Shown here: in pieces, positions 1-5,970 of the stretch | Numbering within the stretch: position 1 is the stretch's first letter | Layout: the number at the start of each line of letters is the position of its first letter | Origin: Deltaproteobacteria bacterium | Lineage (GTDB): Bacteria; Desulfobacterota; Desulfuromonadia; Desulfuromonadales; BM103 | Reading direction: 5' to 3' | DNA: 6,941 nucleotides | Assembly (NCBI GenBank): GCA_019313105.1 | Contig: JAFDBW010000153.1 | Location: 1-6,941, forward strand | Notes under the pieces: generated by a model | Databases searched by the model: none | What the model saw: the letters and a program-made list of their open reading frames with translations, nothing else | Told to the model about the DNA's origin: nothing | Made by a program: the position numbers and the translations under genes

Positions 1-104
1 TTGAAGTTGAGTGTTTTTAATCAGGCGCCTGTCTATCCGCCCCCCTTCTCTGCAAGAGAATTCGACTGCTAATTAGGAATCCTGAAATCACTGCTAAACA
101 AGAA

Positions 105-143
105 ATGGCCACTCGGAATTGATCCAGGTGGCCTTCATTTTGT
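105..143 (+). terminator. Possible Rho-independent terminator of an upstream unit
   Basis: Arms GGCCAC (107-112) and GTGGCC (128-133) enclose an inner GGA/TCC pairing (115-117 with 123-125) and a 5-base loop. TTCATTTT follows at 134-141. The U tract is interrupted and the gene it would serve is not in the window, so this is tentative. Confidence 0.25.
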
Positions 144-270
144 CGGTTGGTCTTATGTATATTACTGCATTATTTTGAGCTGCTCAGATTGGCTGCGTTG
201 CCAAATTCTTGCTGGCCCTAATCTAATCGATTTTTTAACGGCTTTGTCTCGTTCGCTTATTTCTCACGTG

Positions 271-297
271 GACAACATTGTCGAGAAGTATTGTCGA
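271..297. repeat. GACAA/TTGTC dyad plus ATTGTCGA direct repeat
   Basis: GACAA (271-275) and TTGTC (278-282) form a perfect 5-bp dyad separated by two bases. The 8-mer ATTGTCGA occurs at 277-284 and again at 290-297, a 13-bp period. TTGTC also occurs at 140-144, 244-248 and 439-443. A binding-site cluster upstream of the first gene is possible, but the motif is short and was noticed after the fact. Confidence 0.3.
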
Positions 298-395
298 AAA
301 CACTAGCCTCCTTCTCTTCAAGTTAAATGTTAAAGACTTCCTAAACATTTCAACTCTCTTGGTTTAGAGTCGATTCATATGGTTCCGAATAATTT

Positions 396-404
396 TGATA
401 TAAT
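396..404 (+). promoter_or_regulatory. Extended -10 promoter for the envelope gene block
   Basis: A perfect sigma-70 -10 hexamer TATAAT (399-404) is preceded by TG at 396-397, giving the extended -10 form TGATATAAT. The best -35 candidate, TTCATA at 374-379, matches TTGACA in 4 of 6 bases with a 19-base spacer. A weak -35 is usual with an extended -10. The predicted transcript start is near 411, leaving a 5' leader of about 75 bases before the ATG at 487. Confidence 0.6.
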
Positions 405-486
405 GGCCAATACGTTTTCAACGAAACCTGAGGTAGGCTTGTCCGTTGCAGGCTTTCAAGTGTAAGCATTATGAGTCAATTTAACC

Positions 487-1785
487 ATGACCTATCAATT
501 TAATATCGCCATAGTCTTATCCCTCTTCTTGTATGGACTGACTGGCTGCGCCGCCTTGAAGACCCCCGCTTCATTTGATCCACCCTCGATCAACGAAGTC
601 CGTTTCCGGGACCGCACACAGTCAAAATCCGACCAGGACGTCAGAGTATCTGTCGCCGTTCCGACCGCGGATGAAACGAAGCAACTGTTCCAAGCCGACT
701 TGATCAGAAGAGAGATCCAACCGGTCTGGGTAAAAATCGAGAATCACAGCAAAAATACTTACTATCTCATTTCGAACGCGACAGACCCGAATCACTATTC
801 GCCTTTGGAAACGGCATACGCACTTGGTGGCGGTTTCTTCGAATCCTATCGCAATAAAATGGAGACTTATTATCGATCGTTAAGCTTCAAAAACCCGATC
901 CTACCCAATATGGCTGTCTCTGGTTTTATATTTACGAATCTCGACGAAGGTGAAAAGGTGGTGCAGATCGACCTTATTGCAGAAGAACAGGTCAAGTTCT
1001 TCACCTTTTTCGTTCTGATTCCCGGTATGCGGGTCGATTATCGCATGGTGGATTTCGACAGCCTGTATCCGGAGGACCAGGTTGTAGAGTTGAACGAAGA
1101 AGAACTGAAAACCACGTTGCAGAACCTGCCCTGTTGCACCACTGATCAGGGAGGTCTCCATAATGGCGACCCGGCGAATCTCGTGATCATAGGTGAATTC
1201 AAGGACATCGCCGCTGCTTTTGCACGTCAGGGTTGGCTTCCCGCCGAAGAGACTTATTCAACAGCCGTCTGGAAAACCATCAAATCGTTCCTGTTTGGTT
1301 CGCGATACCGATACTCTCCCGTCAGCCCGCTCTATTATTTTGGCCGGCATCAGGATCTCGCCCGTCAGAAGCCGCGTCACGATATTCACGAACGTAACCA
1401 TTTACGTTTATGGTACAGCCCCTTTCGCTACGACGGCAAACCTGTCTTTATCGGTCAAATCAGTCGGGATATCGGTGTGCGATTTACCATGAAAGCCCGT
1501 CCACCTGTAACTCACAAAATCGACCCCGATATCGACGAAGCAAGACATTCCCTGGTCGAAGACCTGTTGTTCTCACAGATGCTTGCTAGGGTCGGTTGGA
1601 TCAAAGGGGTTGGGATGACCAGACCCTCGAAGCCGAGGGAAAATCTCACCGGGGACCCATATTTCACGGACGGTTATCGAGTTGTGCTGGTTTTCGAGCA
1701 AGGTCCGATCGCTCTGAATCAGATCAAGGCTCTTGACTGGGAGAGTCCCAAGACGTTCCACATGGGGTCATCAAAAAGTGATTGA
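487..1785 (+). CDS. LssY C-terminal domain lipoprotein
   Basis: A 432-aa lipoprotein. Residues 1-20 form a lipoprotein signal peptide ending in the lipobox L18-T19-G20-C21. Residue +2 after the Cys is Ala rather than Asp, so outer-membrane sorting is expected. Residues 45-210 look like a beta-rich extracytoplasmic domain that I cannot assign. A CC pair (216-217) sits in the linker. Residues 230-405 match the LssY_C domain: NLVIIGEF, then SPVSPLYYFGRHQD (277-290), THKIDPDID (342-350) and FTDGYRVVLVFE (393-404). The domain is named after LssY of the Legionella lss secretion locus and is often fused to PAP2/DedA-type membrane parts; here it is a stand-alone lipoprotein. Its biochemical activity is not established. 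The ATG at 487 is the only start that keeps the whole signal, since an in-frame TGA lies at 472-474. It lacks a good SD site. It is the first gene behind the 396-404 promoter. Confidence 0.85.
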   Translation: MTYQFNIAIVLSLFLYGLTGCAALKTPASFDPPSINEVRFRDRTQSKSDQDVRVSVAVPTADETKQLFQADLIRREIQPVWVKIENHSKNTYYLISNATDPNHYSPLETAYALGGGFFESYRNKMETYYRSLSFKNPILPNMAVSGFIFTNLDEGEKVVQIDLIAEEQVKFFTFFVLIPGMRVDYRMVDFDSLYPEDQVVELNEEELKTTLQNLPCCTTDQGGLHNGDPANLVIIGEFKDIAAAFARQGWLPAEETYSTAVWKTIKSFLFGSRYRYSPVSPLYYFGRHQDLARQKPRHDIHERNHLRLWYSPFRYDGKPVFIGQISRDIGVRFTMKARPPVTHKIDPDIDEARHSLVEDLLFSQMLARVGWIKGVGMTRPSKPRENLTGDPYFTDGYRVVLVFEQGPIALNQIKALDWESPKTFHMGSSKSD

Positions 1786-1786
1786 G

Positions 1787-1912
1787 ATGAAGATTAGTCT
1801 GTACCCGTCGAGGAAGAACTTATTGGTCAAGGTGGTAATTGTAATAACCGCCCGGGGAGAAATTACACCACAGAGCCTGTTAAGGTCCGTCTCAAAGGAG
1901 CCGAGGCTGTGA
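1787..1912 (+). CDS. Possible 41-aa bridging ORF
   Basis: An ATG one base after the stop of the LssY_C gene opens a 41-codon frame, beginning MKISLYPSRKN and ending SVSKEPRL. It fills the whole gap and stops in a GTGA overlap with the GTG start of the TAXI gene. This stop-start geometry is typical of translationally coupled genes. The product would be basic with a short hydrophobic stretch (LLVKVVIVITA, residues 12-22). No homologue is recognised. There is no clear SD for its own start, and a frame this long can stay open by chance, so it may instead be only a coupling leader or not translated. Confidence 0.25.
   Translation: MKISLYPSRKNLLVKVVIVITARGEITPQSLLRSVSKEPRL
1831..1852. repeat. 22-bp imperfect palindrome before the TAXI gene
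   Basis: The segment GGTGGTAATT (1831-1840) faces AATAACCGCC (1843-1852). Eight of the ten arm positions pair by Watson-Crick rules, one is T-G and one is A-A. The two-base centre is too small for an RNA loop, so a DNA-binding site is more likely than a terminator, and no T run follows. AATTAC-a-CCAC at 1861-1871 could also pair with GTGGTAATT at 1832-1840, with a bulge. Function unknown. Confidence 0.25.
1894..1900 (+). promoter_or_regulatory. Strong SD fixing the GTG start of the TAXI gene
   Basis: AAAGGAG lies eight bases before the GTG at 1909. It supports GTG over the later in-frame ATG at 1984 (residue 26), which would delete the signal peptide. Confidence 0.75.
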
Positions 1913-2907
1913 TAAAAAGAAAGCTAAGGACTATTCTGGCCGCTTGTCTCGTTGCATGTGTACCCATCTCCGGGGGGCCATCCATGGTAAATGCCGAAGA
2001 GGTCTTTGTGAGTATCGGCGGTGGAGACTTGTCCGGTGTTTACTTCCCCACCGGCATGGCAATCGCCAGAATGATCAACGCCAAGCGCCAGGATTACGGG
2101 ATACGGGCTACGGTCGAAGCAACTACTGGGTCGACTTTCAACCTGAACGCGATCATGGCGGGGTACATGGATTTCGGCATGTCTCAGGCCGATAAACAAT
2201 ATCACGCGATTAAAGGCGTCGCTGAATGGGCAGAGAAGGGACCACAGGTAAAACTGAGAGCTGTCTTCAGCGTTTACCCTGAATCTGTCACCTTGGTCGC
2301 GGCAAACGATGCAGGGATCAACAGCATAGGAGATCTCAATGGAAAAAGGGTCAGTCTCGGCAACCCGGGGTCGAGCCAACACCGGGTGATTACAAATATC
2401 CTGAAAGCCTTCGGCATCGATCCTGAGACTGATATCCAGGCCCGAACCGTCTATGCTTCCGAAGCACCTGATCAACTCCAGGATAATCTTATTGATGCGT
2501 ATTTTTTTACGGTTGGACATCCCAACGACACTGTAAAAAGGGGACTGTCCGGTACTCGCAAAGCCCATATTGTGCCGATTTTAGGGCCTGTCGTAGAAAA
2601 AATCATTACGGATAAAGTGTATTACACCCGTTACAGAATACCGATGCAGCTTCTTTATCCTGATCTGCAGGGGCCGCTTGAAGATGTTGAGACTTTGGCG
2701 GTCCTGGCAACAGTCTCCACTTCAGAGGAGGTCCCGGAACAGGTTGTCTACGTGGTGACCAAAGAAGTCTTCGAAAACCTCGATCAGTTTCGGCAAGAAC
2801 ACCCTGCTTTAGTTTCTTTGACTAAAGAGGGCATGCTTGAAGGTCTCCACGCGCCGTTGCACCCTGGTGCGAAGAAGTATTACCAAGAAGTTGGATTGAT
2901 CAAGTAG
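1909..2907 (+). CDS. TAXI-family TRAP transporter solute-binding protein
   Basis: A 332-aa periplasmic binding protein of the TAXI (TRAP-associated extracytoplasmic immunogenic) family, which delivers small organic ligands to a TRAP permease. A Sec signal peptide covers residues 1-29, with basic MIKRKLR, a hydrophobic core and likely cleavage VNA|EE. The mature start carries the family's glycine-rich ligand segment IGGGDLSGVYFPTGMAIA (36-53). It is followed by ATTGSTFNLNAIMAGYMDFG (71-90), SLGNPGSSQHRVITNIL (149-165), and the usual C-terminal PLHPGAKKYYQEVGLI (316-331). Length is normal and no break is seen. The ligand cannot be predicted from sequence; relatives are linked to carboxylates or amino acids. 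No DctQ/DctM-type permease gene is present in the window, so it is an orphan here. It starts at GTG with a strong SD and may be coupled to a 41-codon ORF upstream. Confidence 0.9.
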   Translation: MIKRKLRTILAACLVACVPISGGPSMVNAEEVFVSIGGGDLSGVYFPTGMAIARMINAKRQDYGIRATVEATTGSTFNLNAIMAGYMDFGMSQADKQYHAIKGVAEWAEKGPQVKLRAVFSVYPESVTLVAANDAGINSIGDLNGKRVSLGNPGSSQHRVITNILKAFGIDPETDIQARTVYASEAPDQLQDNLIDAYFFTVGHPNDTVKRGLSGTRKAHIVPILGPVVEKIITDKVYYTRYRIPMQLLYPDLQGPLEDVETLAVLATVSTSEEVPEQVVYVVTKEVFENLDQFRQEHPALVSLTKEGMLEGLHAPLHPGAKKYYQEVGLIK

Positions 2908-2940
2908 GGCAGCGTTAAGCTAAGGCATCTGCTAGATCGT

Positions 2941-2958
2941 TGGCCTTGATGGCCTTGT
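2941..2958. repeat. Short tandem repeat of TGGCCTTG
   Basis: Two adjacent 9-base units, TGGCCTTGA (2941-2949) and TGGCCTTGT (2950-2958), differ only at the last base. They run into the 8-bp palindrome TTGTACAA (2955-2962), which overlaps TACAAT (2958-2963), a 5/6 match to a -10 box without a fitting -35. This is the 138-base gap between the TAXI and phospholipase D genes. A weak internal promoter is possible. Confidence 0.3.
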
Positions 2959-3034
2959 ACAATTATTCTGACTGCGGCGTACCGCCAATGACCGCATGGG
3001 TCAGGATCAGAGTCACAACCGCGTCTTAATCAAT

Positions 3035-3039
3035 AAGGA
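3035..3039 (+). promoter_or_regulatory. SD of the phospholipase D gene
   Basis: AAGGA lies six bases before the ATG at 3046. It supports this start, which keeps the lipoprotein signal, over internal in-frame ATGs. Confidence 0.65.
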
Positions 3040-3045
3040 TCATTT

Positions 3046-4635
3046 ATGCGGGACTATCGTCGCTTTGCCTGCAACATTCTGGTCATACTGGTCATCTCAG
3101 GATGCATCCCCCAACACATATCGCCTCCTGTGGATGACCACACCGAAGTGCCCTCGATGCAGCCATTGGCGGATCTTGGTATCAACAAGCAGCCTGCACC
3201 TGTTTTCGGCTCGGATGAGGAGTATTCCGGCAGTCCGCTGGATGAGGTCGGAAAACGGGGGTTGTTCGAGACCCATGGGCCGGAATCAAATCAGTTCGCG
3301 TTGCTGAAGAACGGCGACGAGTCTTTCGCCGTTCGTGCACAACTTCTGGAACAGGCTAAAAAGTCTATCCGGATCCAGGCGTTGATCTTTGCCGGTGATG
3401 AATCGGGTTTGTATCTTGCCGAGATCCTGAAAAGGAAAAAAGCCGAGGGCCTGGATGTTCGGATCATCGTCGATGCAGCCGCAAATCTCAGTTTGCAGAC
3501 CCAGTGGATGTATTTTGACTTAAAGCAGCACGGCATAGAGGTCCAGGGCTATGAATCACTTTATCTGGAGTGGCTCAACGAAGTGCCGATACCTTTTCTT
3601 TCGCCTGCAAAAGACCCCGAAGCACCGAATTCCAGGTATCACGAGAAGATGTGGATCGTGGATGGGGAAACAGAGAGCCGGGTTGCAGTCGTCGGCGGCT
3701 TGAACATCGCTAATGAATACTTCCGGGTTGATCCGTCTGAGCCGAGTGATTACTGGCGGGATCAGGATATCGTCGTCAAAGGAAACATAGTCTCGGACAT
3801 GGTCACGGCTTTCGAGCGCAATTACCAACACTTCGTCGACATCAAGGAAAGCCGCGGCGTACTGGACACAGACCATTATTGGCAGGCAACTCAGGATTTC
3901 CTGGACACAGTCGGTAAACTGAACATCACCTATGTTAAAGATTCTGACCTAAAAGAACGTGTTTTGCAGATGGCGCAGGTTAAGCCGGACCTGAGATTTA
4001 TGAACGCGCGCGGCAGGTTCTTTCAGAACCGCCCCAGGCTGAGAGAATCCTTTATCCAGCAGGCCTACATGAAATTGTTTGAAAATGCACAGCGGGAAAT
4101 CATTATCTGTAATGCATACTTTATCCCGTCCGCAGAGTTCATCAACGCGGTCAGAGATGCGGTCAGCCGCGGTGTCCATGTGATCATTCTGACGAACAGT
4201 CCCGAAACGAACGATCTTCCGGAGCTAACCATGGTTGGGCGGAATTATTATAAGTACATTCTGGCGATAAACAAGGAAGACGCGGCCCGTACTAGCGGTG
4301 GGAATGTCCAGATCTGGGAATGGTATGGCTGGCGTTATGACGAAGAACGGCAGACCGAAGGGACCATCCATGCCAAATACGCCGTCTTCGACCGCCGTTA
4401 CTCGCTCGTCGGGTCATACAATCTGGACCCGAGGAGCGAACAGCTCAACAGCGAGACGGCTGTAGTTTTTGAAAGTAAAGAACTGTCGACTAGTCTAGCG
4501 AAAATATTTTATGAAAACGATTTGGCATTTAGCCGGAAGGTCTCTTCGCAGGCCGCCGCAGAATTCAACGAACCGACCGATGCACTTTATAAGCTCAGAA
4601 AAGATTTTGGAAGCTTGTTCGAGCCGATGCTTTAA
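3046..4635 (+). CDS. Lipidated phospholipase D / cardiolipin-synthase-like protein
   Basis: A 529-aa PLD-superfamily enzyme. Residues 1-19 are a lipoprotein signal with basic MRDYRR, a hydrophobic ILVILV and lipobox I-S-G-C20; the +2 residue is Ile, so outer-membrane sorting is likely. Two PLD repeats follow, each with a complete HxKx4D motif: H199-K201-D206 with downstream GGLNIANEYF (217-226), and H442-K444-D449 with GSYNLDPRSEQLNSE (456-470). The latter resembles ClsC-type cardiolipin synthases (E. coli YmdC). By family the enzyme would form a phosphatidyl-histidine intermediate and either hydrolyse phospholipid or transfer the phosphatidyl group. Residues 20-80 look like a flexible linker. 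Unlike ClsC it is predicted to be lipid-anchored on the outer side of the inner membrane. Which reaction it carries out is not decidable from the sequence. A lipase-like gene starts 1 base after its stop, so the two are almost certainly co-transcribed. A membrane-anchored PLD nuclease is a less likely alternative. Confidence 0.85.
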   Translation: MRDYRRFACNILVILVISGCIPQHISPPVDDHTEVPSMQPLADLGINKQPAPVFGSDEEYSGSPLDEVGKRGLFETHGPESNQFALLKNGDESFAVRAQLLEQAKKSIRIQALIFAGDESGLYLAEILKRKKAEGLDVRIIVDAAANLSLQTQWMYFDLKQHGIEVQGYESLYLEWLNEVPIPFLSPAKDPEAPNSRYHEKMWIVDGETESRVAVVGGLNIANEYFRVDPSEPSDYWRDQDIVVKGNIVSDMVTAFERNYQHFVDIKESRGVLDTDHYWQATQDFLDTVGKLNITYVKDSDLKERVLQMAQVKPDLRFMNARGRFFQNRPRLRESFIQQAYMKLFENAQREIIICNAYFIPSAEFINAVRDAVSRGVHVIILTNSPETNDLPELTMVGRNYYKYILAINKEDAARTSGGNVQIWEWYGWRYDEERQTEGTIHAKYAVFDRRYSLVGSYNLDPRSEQLNSETAVVFESKELSTSLAKIFYENDLAFSRKVSSQAAAEFNEPTDALYKLRKDFGSLFEPML

Positions 4636-4636
4636 C

Positions 4637-5395
4637 ATGAAAATTGAAAAAGCTAAGTCGTCTGGACAAGTTTTCAGCGTTTTCGTCTGGCTGGCTCTAT
4701 CGCTGCTTTTAACACCTTACGCATTTGGCTCCAAAGCGGAATCAGTAATCCTTCTGCATGGCTATGGCAGAACAACTTTTTCCATGCTCCCCCTTCAGAA
4801 TCGCTTACAAGAAGCTGGCTACAAAGTCCATAATATCGGCTACCCCTCGATACGACTCTCCCCTCCGGAACTGGTCGAGTTCCTAAACGATCGGTTCAGC
4901 TCTTGTTGCAGCAACTCGCCGCGCATCCATTTCGTGACTCATTCATTAGGAGGGATTCTGGTTCGGGCCTACCTGTCAGAGCACCATTTAAAAAACATGG
5001 GTAGAGTAGTTATGCTCGCGCCACCCAATCAAGGTAGCGAGCTAGCAGATATGGCAAACGGCTCAATCCTCCTGCGCGCAATTCTCGGCCCAACGGTCGT
5101 TCAATTAGGAACAGCGAAAGATAGTCTCCCAAACCGCCTGCCGCCCCCCTGGTACGAGTTGGGAGTCATCGCGGGGATTGACGATATCAACCCAATTGGC
5201 AGTTTTTTCGTGCCTGAGCCAAGTGATGGAACGGTTGCCGTGGCCAGCACCCGTCTTGAAGGTATGCGTGACTTCGTGACCGTGCATAAGTCCCATACAT
5301 TTATCATGCGCTCCGCCGATGTCGCTGACTATATCATCCGATTTTTACGCACTGGTCGTTTTGTGGCTTCAGAGGTAACTCCATCATCCCCCTGA
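4637..5395 (+). CDS. Secreted alpha/beta-hydrolase (lipase/esterase type)
   Basis: A 252-aa protein starting at the ATG one base after the PLD stop. The frame stays open further upstream, to an ATG at 4511, but that start lies inside the PLD gene and would put 42 odd residues before the signal peptide. Residues 1-34 form a Sec signal: MKIEKAK, hydrophobic VFSVFVWLALSLLL, cleavage near AFG|S or SKA|E. The mature part is an alpha/beta-hydrolase: oxyanion strand VILLHGYGR (37-45), nucleophile elbow THSLGG with Ser103, acid loop PEPSDGTV with Asp197, and catalytic His220 in HKSHTFIM. The layout resembles EstA/COG1075 and PGAP1-like lipases. A vicinal Cys pair (90-91) could form a disulfide or bind metal. 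No SD lies near the ATG (the nearest purine run, GGAAG, is about 24 bases upstream), so translation probably depends on coupling to the PLD gene. Substrate is unknown; acyl esters, including phospholipids, are plausible. Confidence 0.85.
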   Translation: MKIEKAKSSGQVFSVFVWLALSLLLTPYAFGSKAESVILLHGYGRTTFSMLPLQNRLQEAGYKVHNIGYPSIRLSPPELVEFLNDRFSSCCSNSPRIHFVTHSLGGILVRAYLSEHHLKNMGRVVMLAPPNQGSELADMANGSILLRAILGPTVVQLGTAKDSLPNRLPPPWYELGVIAGIDDINPIGSFFVPEPSDGTVAVASTRLEGMRDFVTVHKSHTFIMRSADVADYIIRFLRTGRFVASEVTPSSP

Positions 5396-5466
5396 TCGAG
5401 TTCTACCCCCCTCACCCTCTCAAACCACTGTAAACACTTAGTTTTTCATTTAAGGCTTAATTTCTG

Positions 5467-5691
5467 ATGGATAGGGTGGTGACAATGCTGCAGCGTTCGC
5501 GCCCGGATGCGGATAAGGCCGCGACACAGGAAATAGTGCATGTATTGTTGCTGCTTGCACAAGGAACCACAGTGCTTTTCGGGACGCGGCAGGAAAGAGC
5601 CGTCTCTGTCGAGCGCATGATAGAACTGGCAACCTCGCAACTCGAGGCCCTCGAACCGAATCGGCAGGCTCCTGTCAAGGCGTCAGGGTGA
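5467..5691 (+). CDS. Small, probably helical hypothetical protein
   Basis: A 74-codon frame beginning MDRVVTMLQRSRPDAD. An in-frame TAA at 5458-5460 limits it upstream. The second Met (5485) has AGGG eight bases before it and may be the true start (68 aa). The sequence suggests two helices: residues 15-38, with hydrophobic VHVLLLLA, and an amphipathic VSVERMIELATSQLEALEP (46-64). No signal peptide is evident and no family is recognised. Codon use in this frame looks like that of the neighbouring genes, with many GC-ending codons. It lies 71 bases after the hydrolase gene, and a strong terminator follows 30 bases after its stop, which supports the + strand reading over the overlapping minus-strand frames. 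Confidence 0.5.
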   Translation: MDRVVTMLQRSRPDADKAATQEIVHVLLLLAQGTTVLFGTRQERAVSVERMIELATSQLEALEPNRQAPVKASG

Positions 5692-5721
5692 AGCATCGTA
5701 ACCCCGACCATTATTTACTAG

Positions 5722-5755
5722 GAGCGACCTTTTAAGGGGTCGCTCTTTATCTTTT
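5722..5755 (+). terminator. Rho-independent terminator ending the first gene block
   Basis: A perfect 8-bp GC-rich stem pairs GAGCGACC (5722-5729) with GGTCGCTC (5738-5745), with an 8-base loop. The U-rich tail TTTATCTTTT (5746-5755) follows at once. The other side has no T run when read on the minus strand, so it acts in the + direction only. It separates the envelope block from the downstream reductase gene. Confidence 0.88.
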
Positions 5756-5880
5756 GGATTCTCCGCCTATAGGAGCCATGTCCGGCCCAAAATTTTTTCT
5801 CCGAAGCATTTCCGGTGCATTATGGGTGCTCAAACTAATTGGGAGTTGCCACCTTTGCCAGCGCGGCCTCTTCACGACAG

Positions 5881-5915
5881 ATATCATCTGATATAATTCA
5901 TGTTAGAGTTGATAT
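5881..5915 (+). promoter_or_regulatory. Extended -10 promoter with overlapping dyad operator candidate
   Basis: TG (5889-5890), one base, then TATAAT (5892-5897) form an extended -10 identical over nine bases to the one at 396-404. The -35 is weak: TTCACG at 5871-5876 with a 15-base spacer. The perfect dyad ATATCA-tc-TGATAT (5881-5894) overlaps the -10. A third half-site TGATAT lies at 5910-5915, exactly 21 bp (about two helical turns) after the second. The likely transcript start near 5904 lies between the sites, so a repressor bound here would block the promoter. That regulation is inferred only. Confidence 0.55.
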
Positions 5916-5958
5916 GTCATGCTAGGCCGATAGAATGCAAAAGGCTCCAACACCTTCC

Positions 5959-5964
5959 AAGGAG
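5959..5964 (+). promoter_or_regulatory. SD of the acrylyl-CoA reductase gene
   Basis: AAGGAG lies six bases before the ATG at 5971, a near-ideal arrangement. It supports this start over the second in-frame ATG at 5995. Confidence 0.75.
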
Positions 5965-5970
5965 ATTGCA

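Larger units (their letters stand above)
1..486. other. Long non-coding 5' region with dyads and a promoter
   Basis: No convincing gene is seen in these 486 bases on either strand. Frame 1 is open from the window edge to a TAA at 70-72, but 23 codons is too short to call the end of a gene. The stretch is fairly A+T-rich. It holds a 10-bp perfect palindrome CAGGCGCCTG (22-31), a TTCTCT-gca-AGAGAA dyad (46-60), a long hairpin with GGCCAC/GTGGCC arms (107-133), a small TTGGC/GCCAA hairpin (189-204), a GACAA-ca-TTGTC dyad (271-282), an ATTGTCGA direct repeat (277-284 and 290-297), and an extended -10 promoter near its end. This is consistent with a regulatory intergenic region. Confidence 0.6.

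Noticed and set aside
1..72. Frame 1 open from the window edge to a TAA at 70-72, a possible 3' end of an upstream gene
   Set aside because: Only 23 codons, no recognisable motif, and an open frame of that length is expected by chance.
471..503. Ten-codon ORF (MSQFNHDLSI) overlapping the LssY_C start
   Set aside because: No SD and too short to support; could be an upstream leader, but nothing beyond its presence suggests this.
1924..2568. 214-aa minus-strand frame opposite the TAXI gene
   Set aside because: Antisense shadow of a clearly recognised gene, with no motif of its own.
2971..2995. Small GGCG-tac-CGCC / TGCGG...CCGCA hairpins before the PLD gene
   Set aside because: Short stems without a T run, so not a terminator and not distinctive enough for an RNA element.
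4511..4636. Upstream start giving a 294-aa hydrolase
   Set aside because: It lies inside the PLD gene and would place 42 residues before a clear signal peptide; ATG 4637 fits the Sec signal.
5457..5711. Minus-strand frames opposite the small ORF
   Set aside because: Low-complexity Ser/Cys/Thr-rich translations; the terminator orientation favours the + strand frame.
5778..5891. 37-aa frame beginning MSGPKFF with a CHLC motif and AGGAG just upstream
   Set aside because: AGGAG is only two bases from the ATG, the frame is short, it overlaps the promoter and dyad of the reductase gene, and no homologue is recognised.
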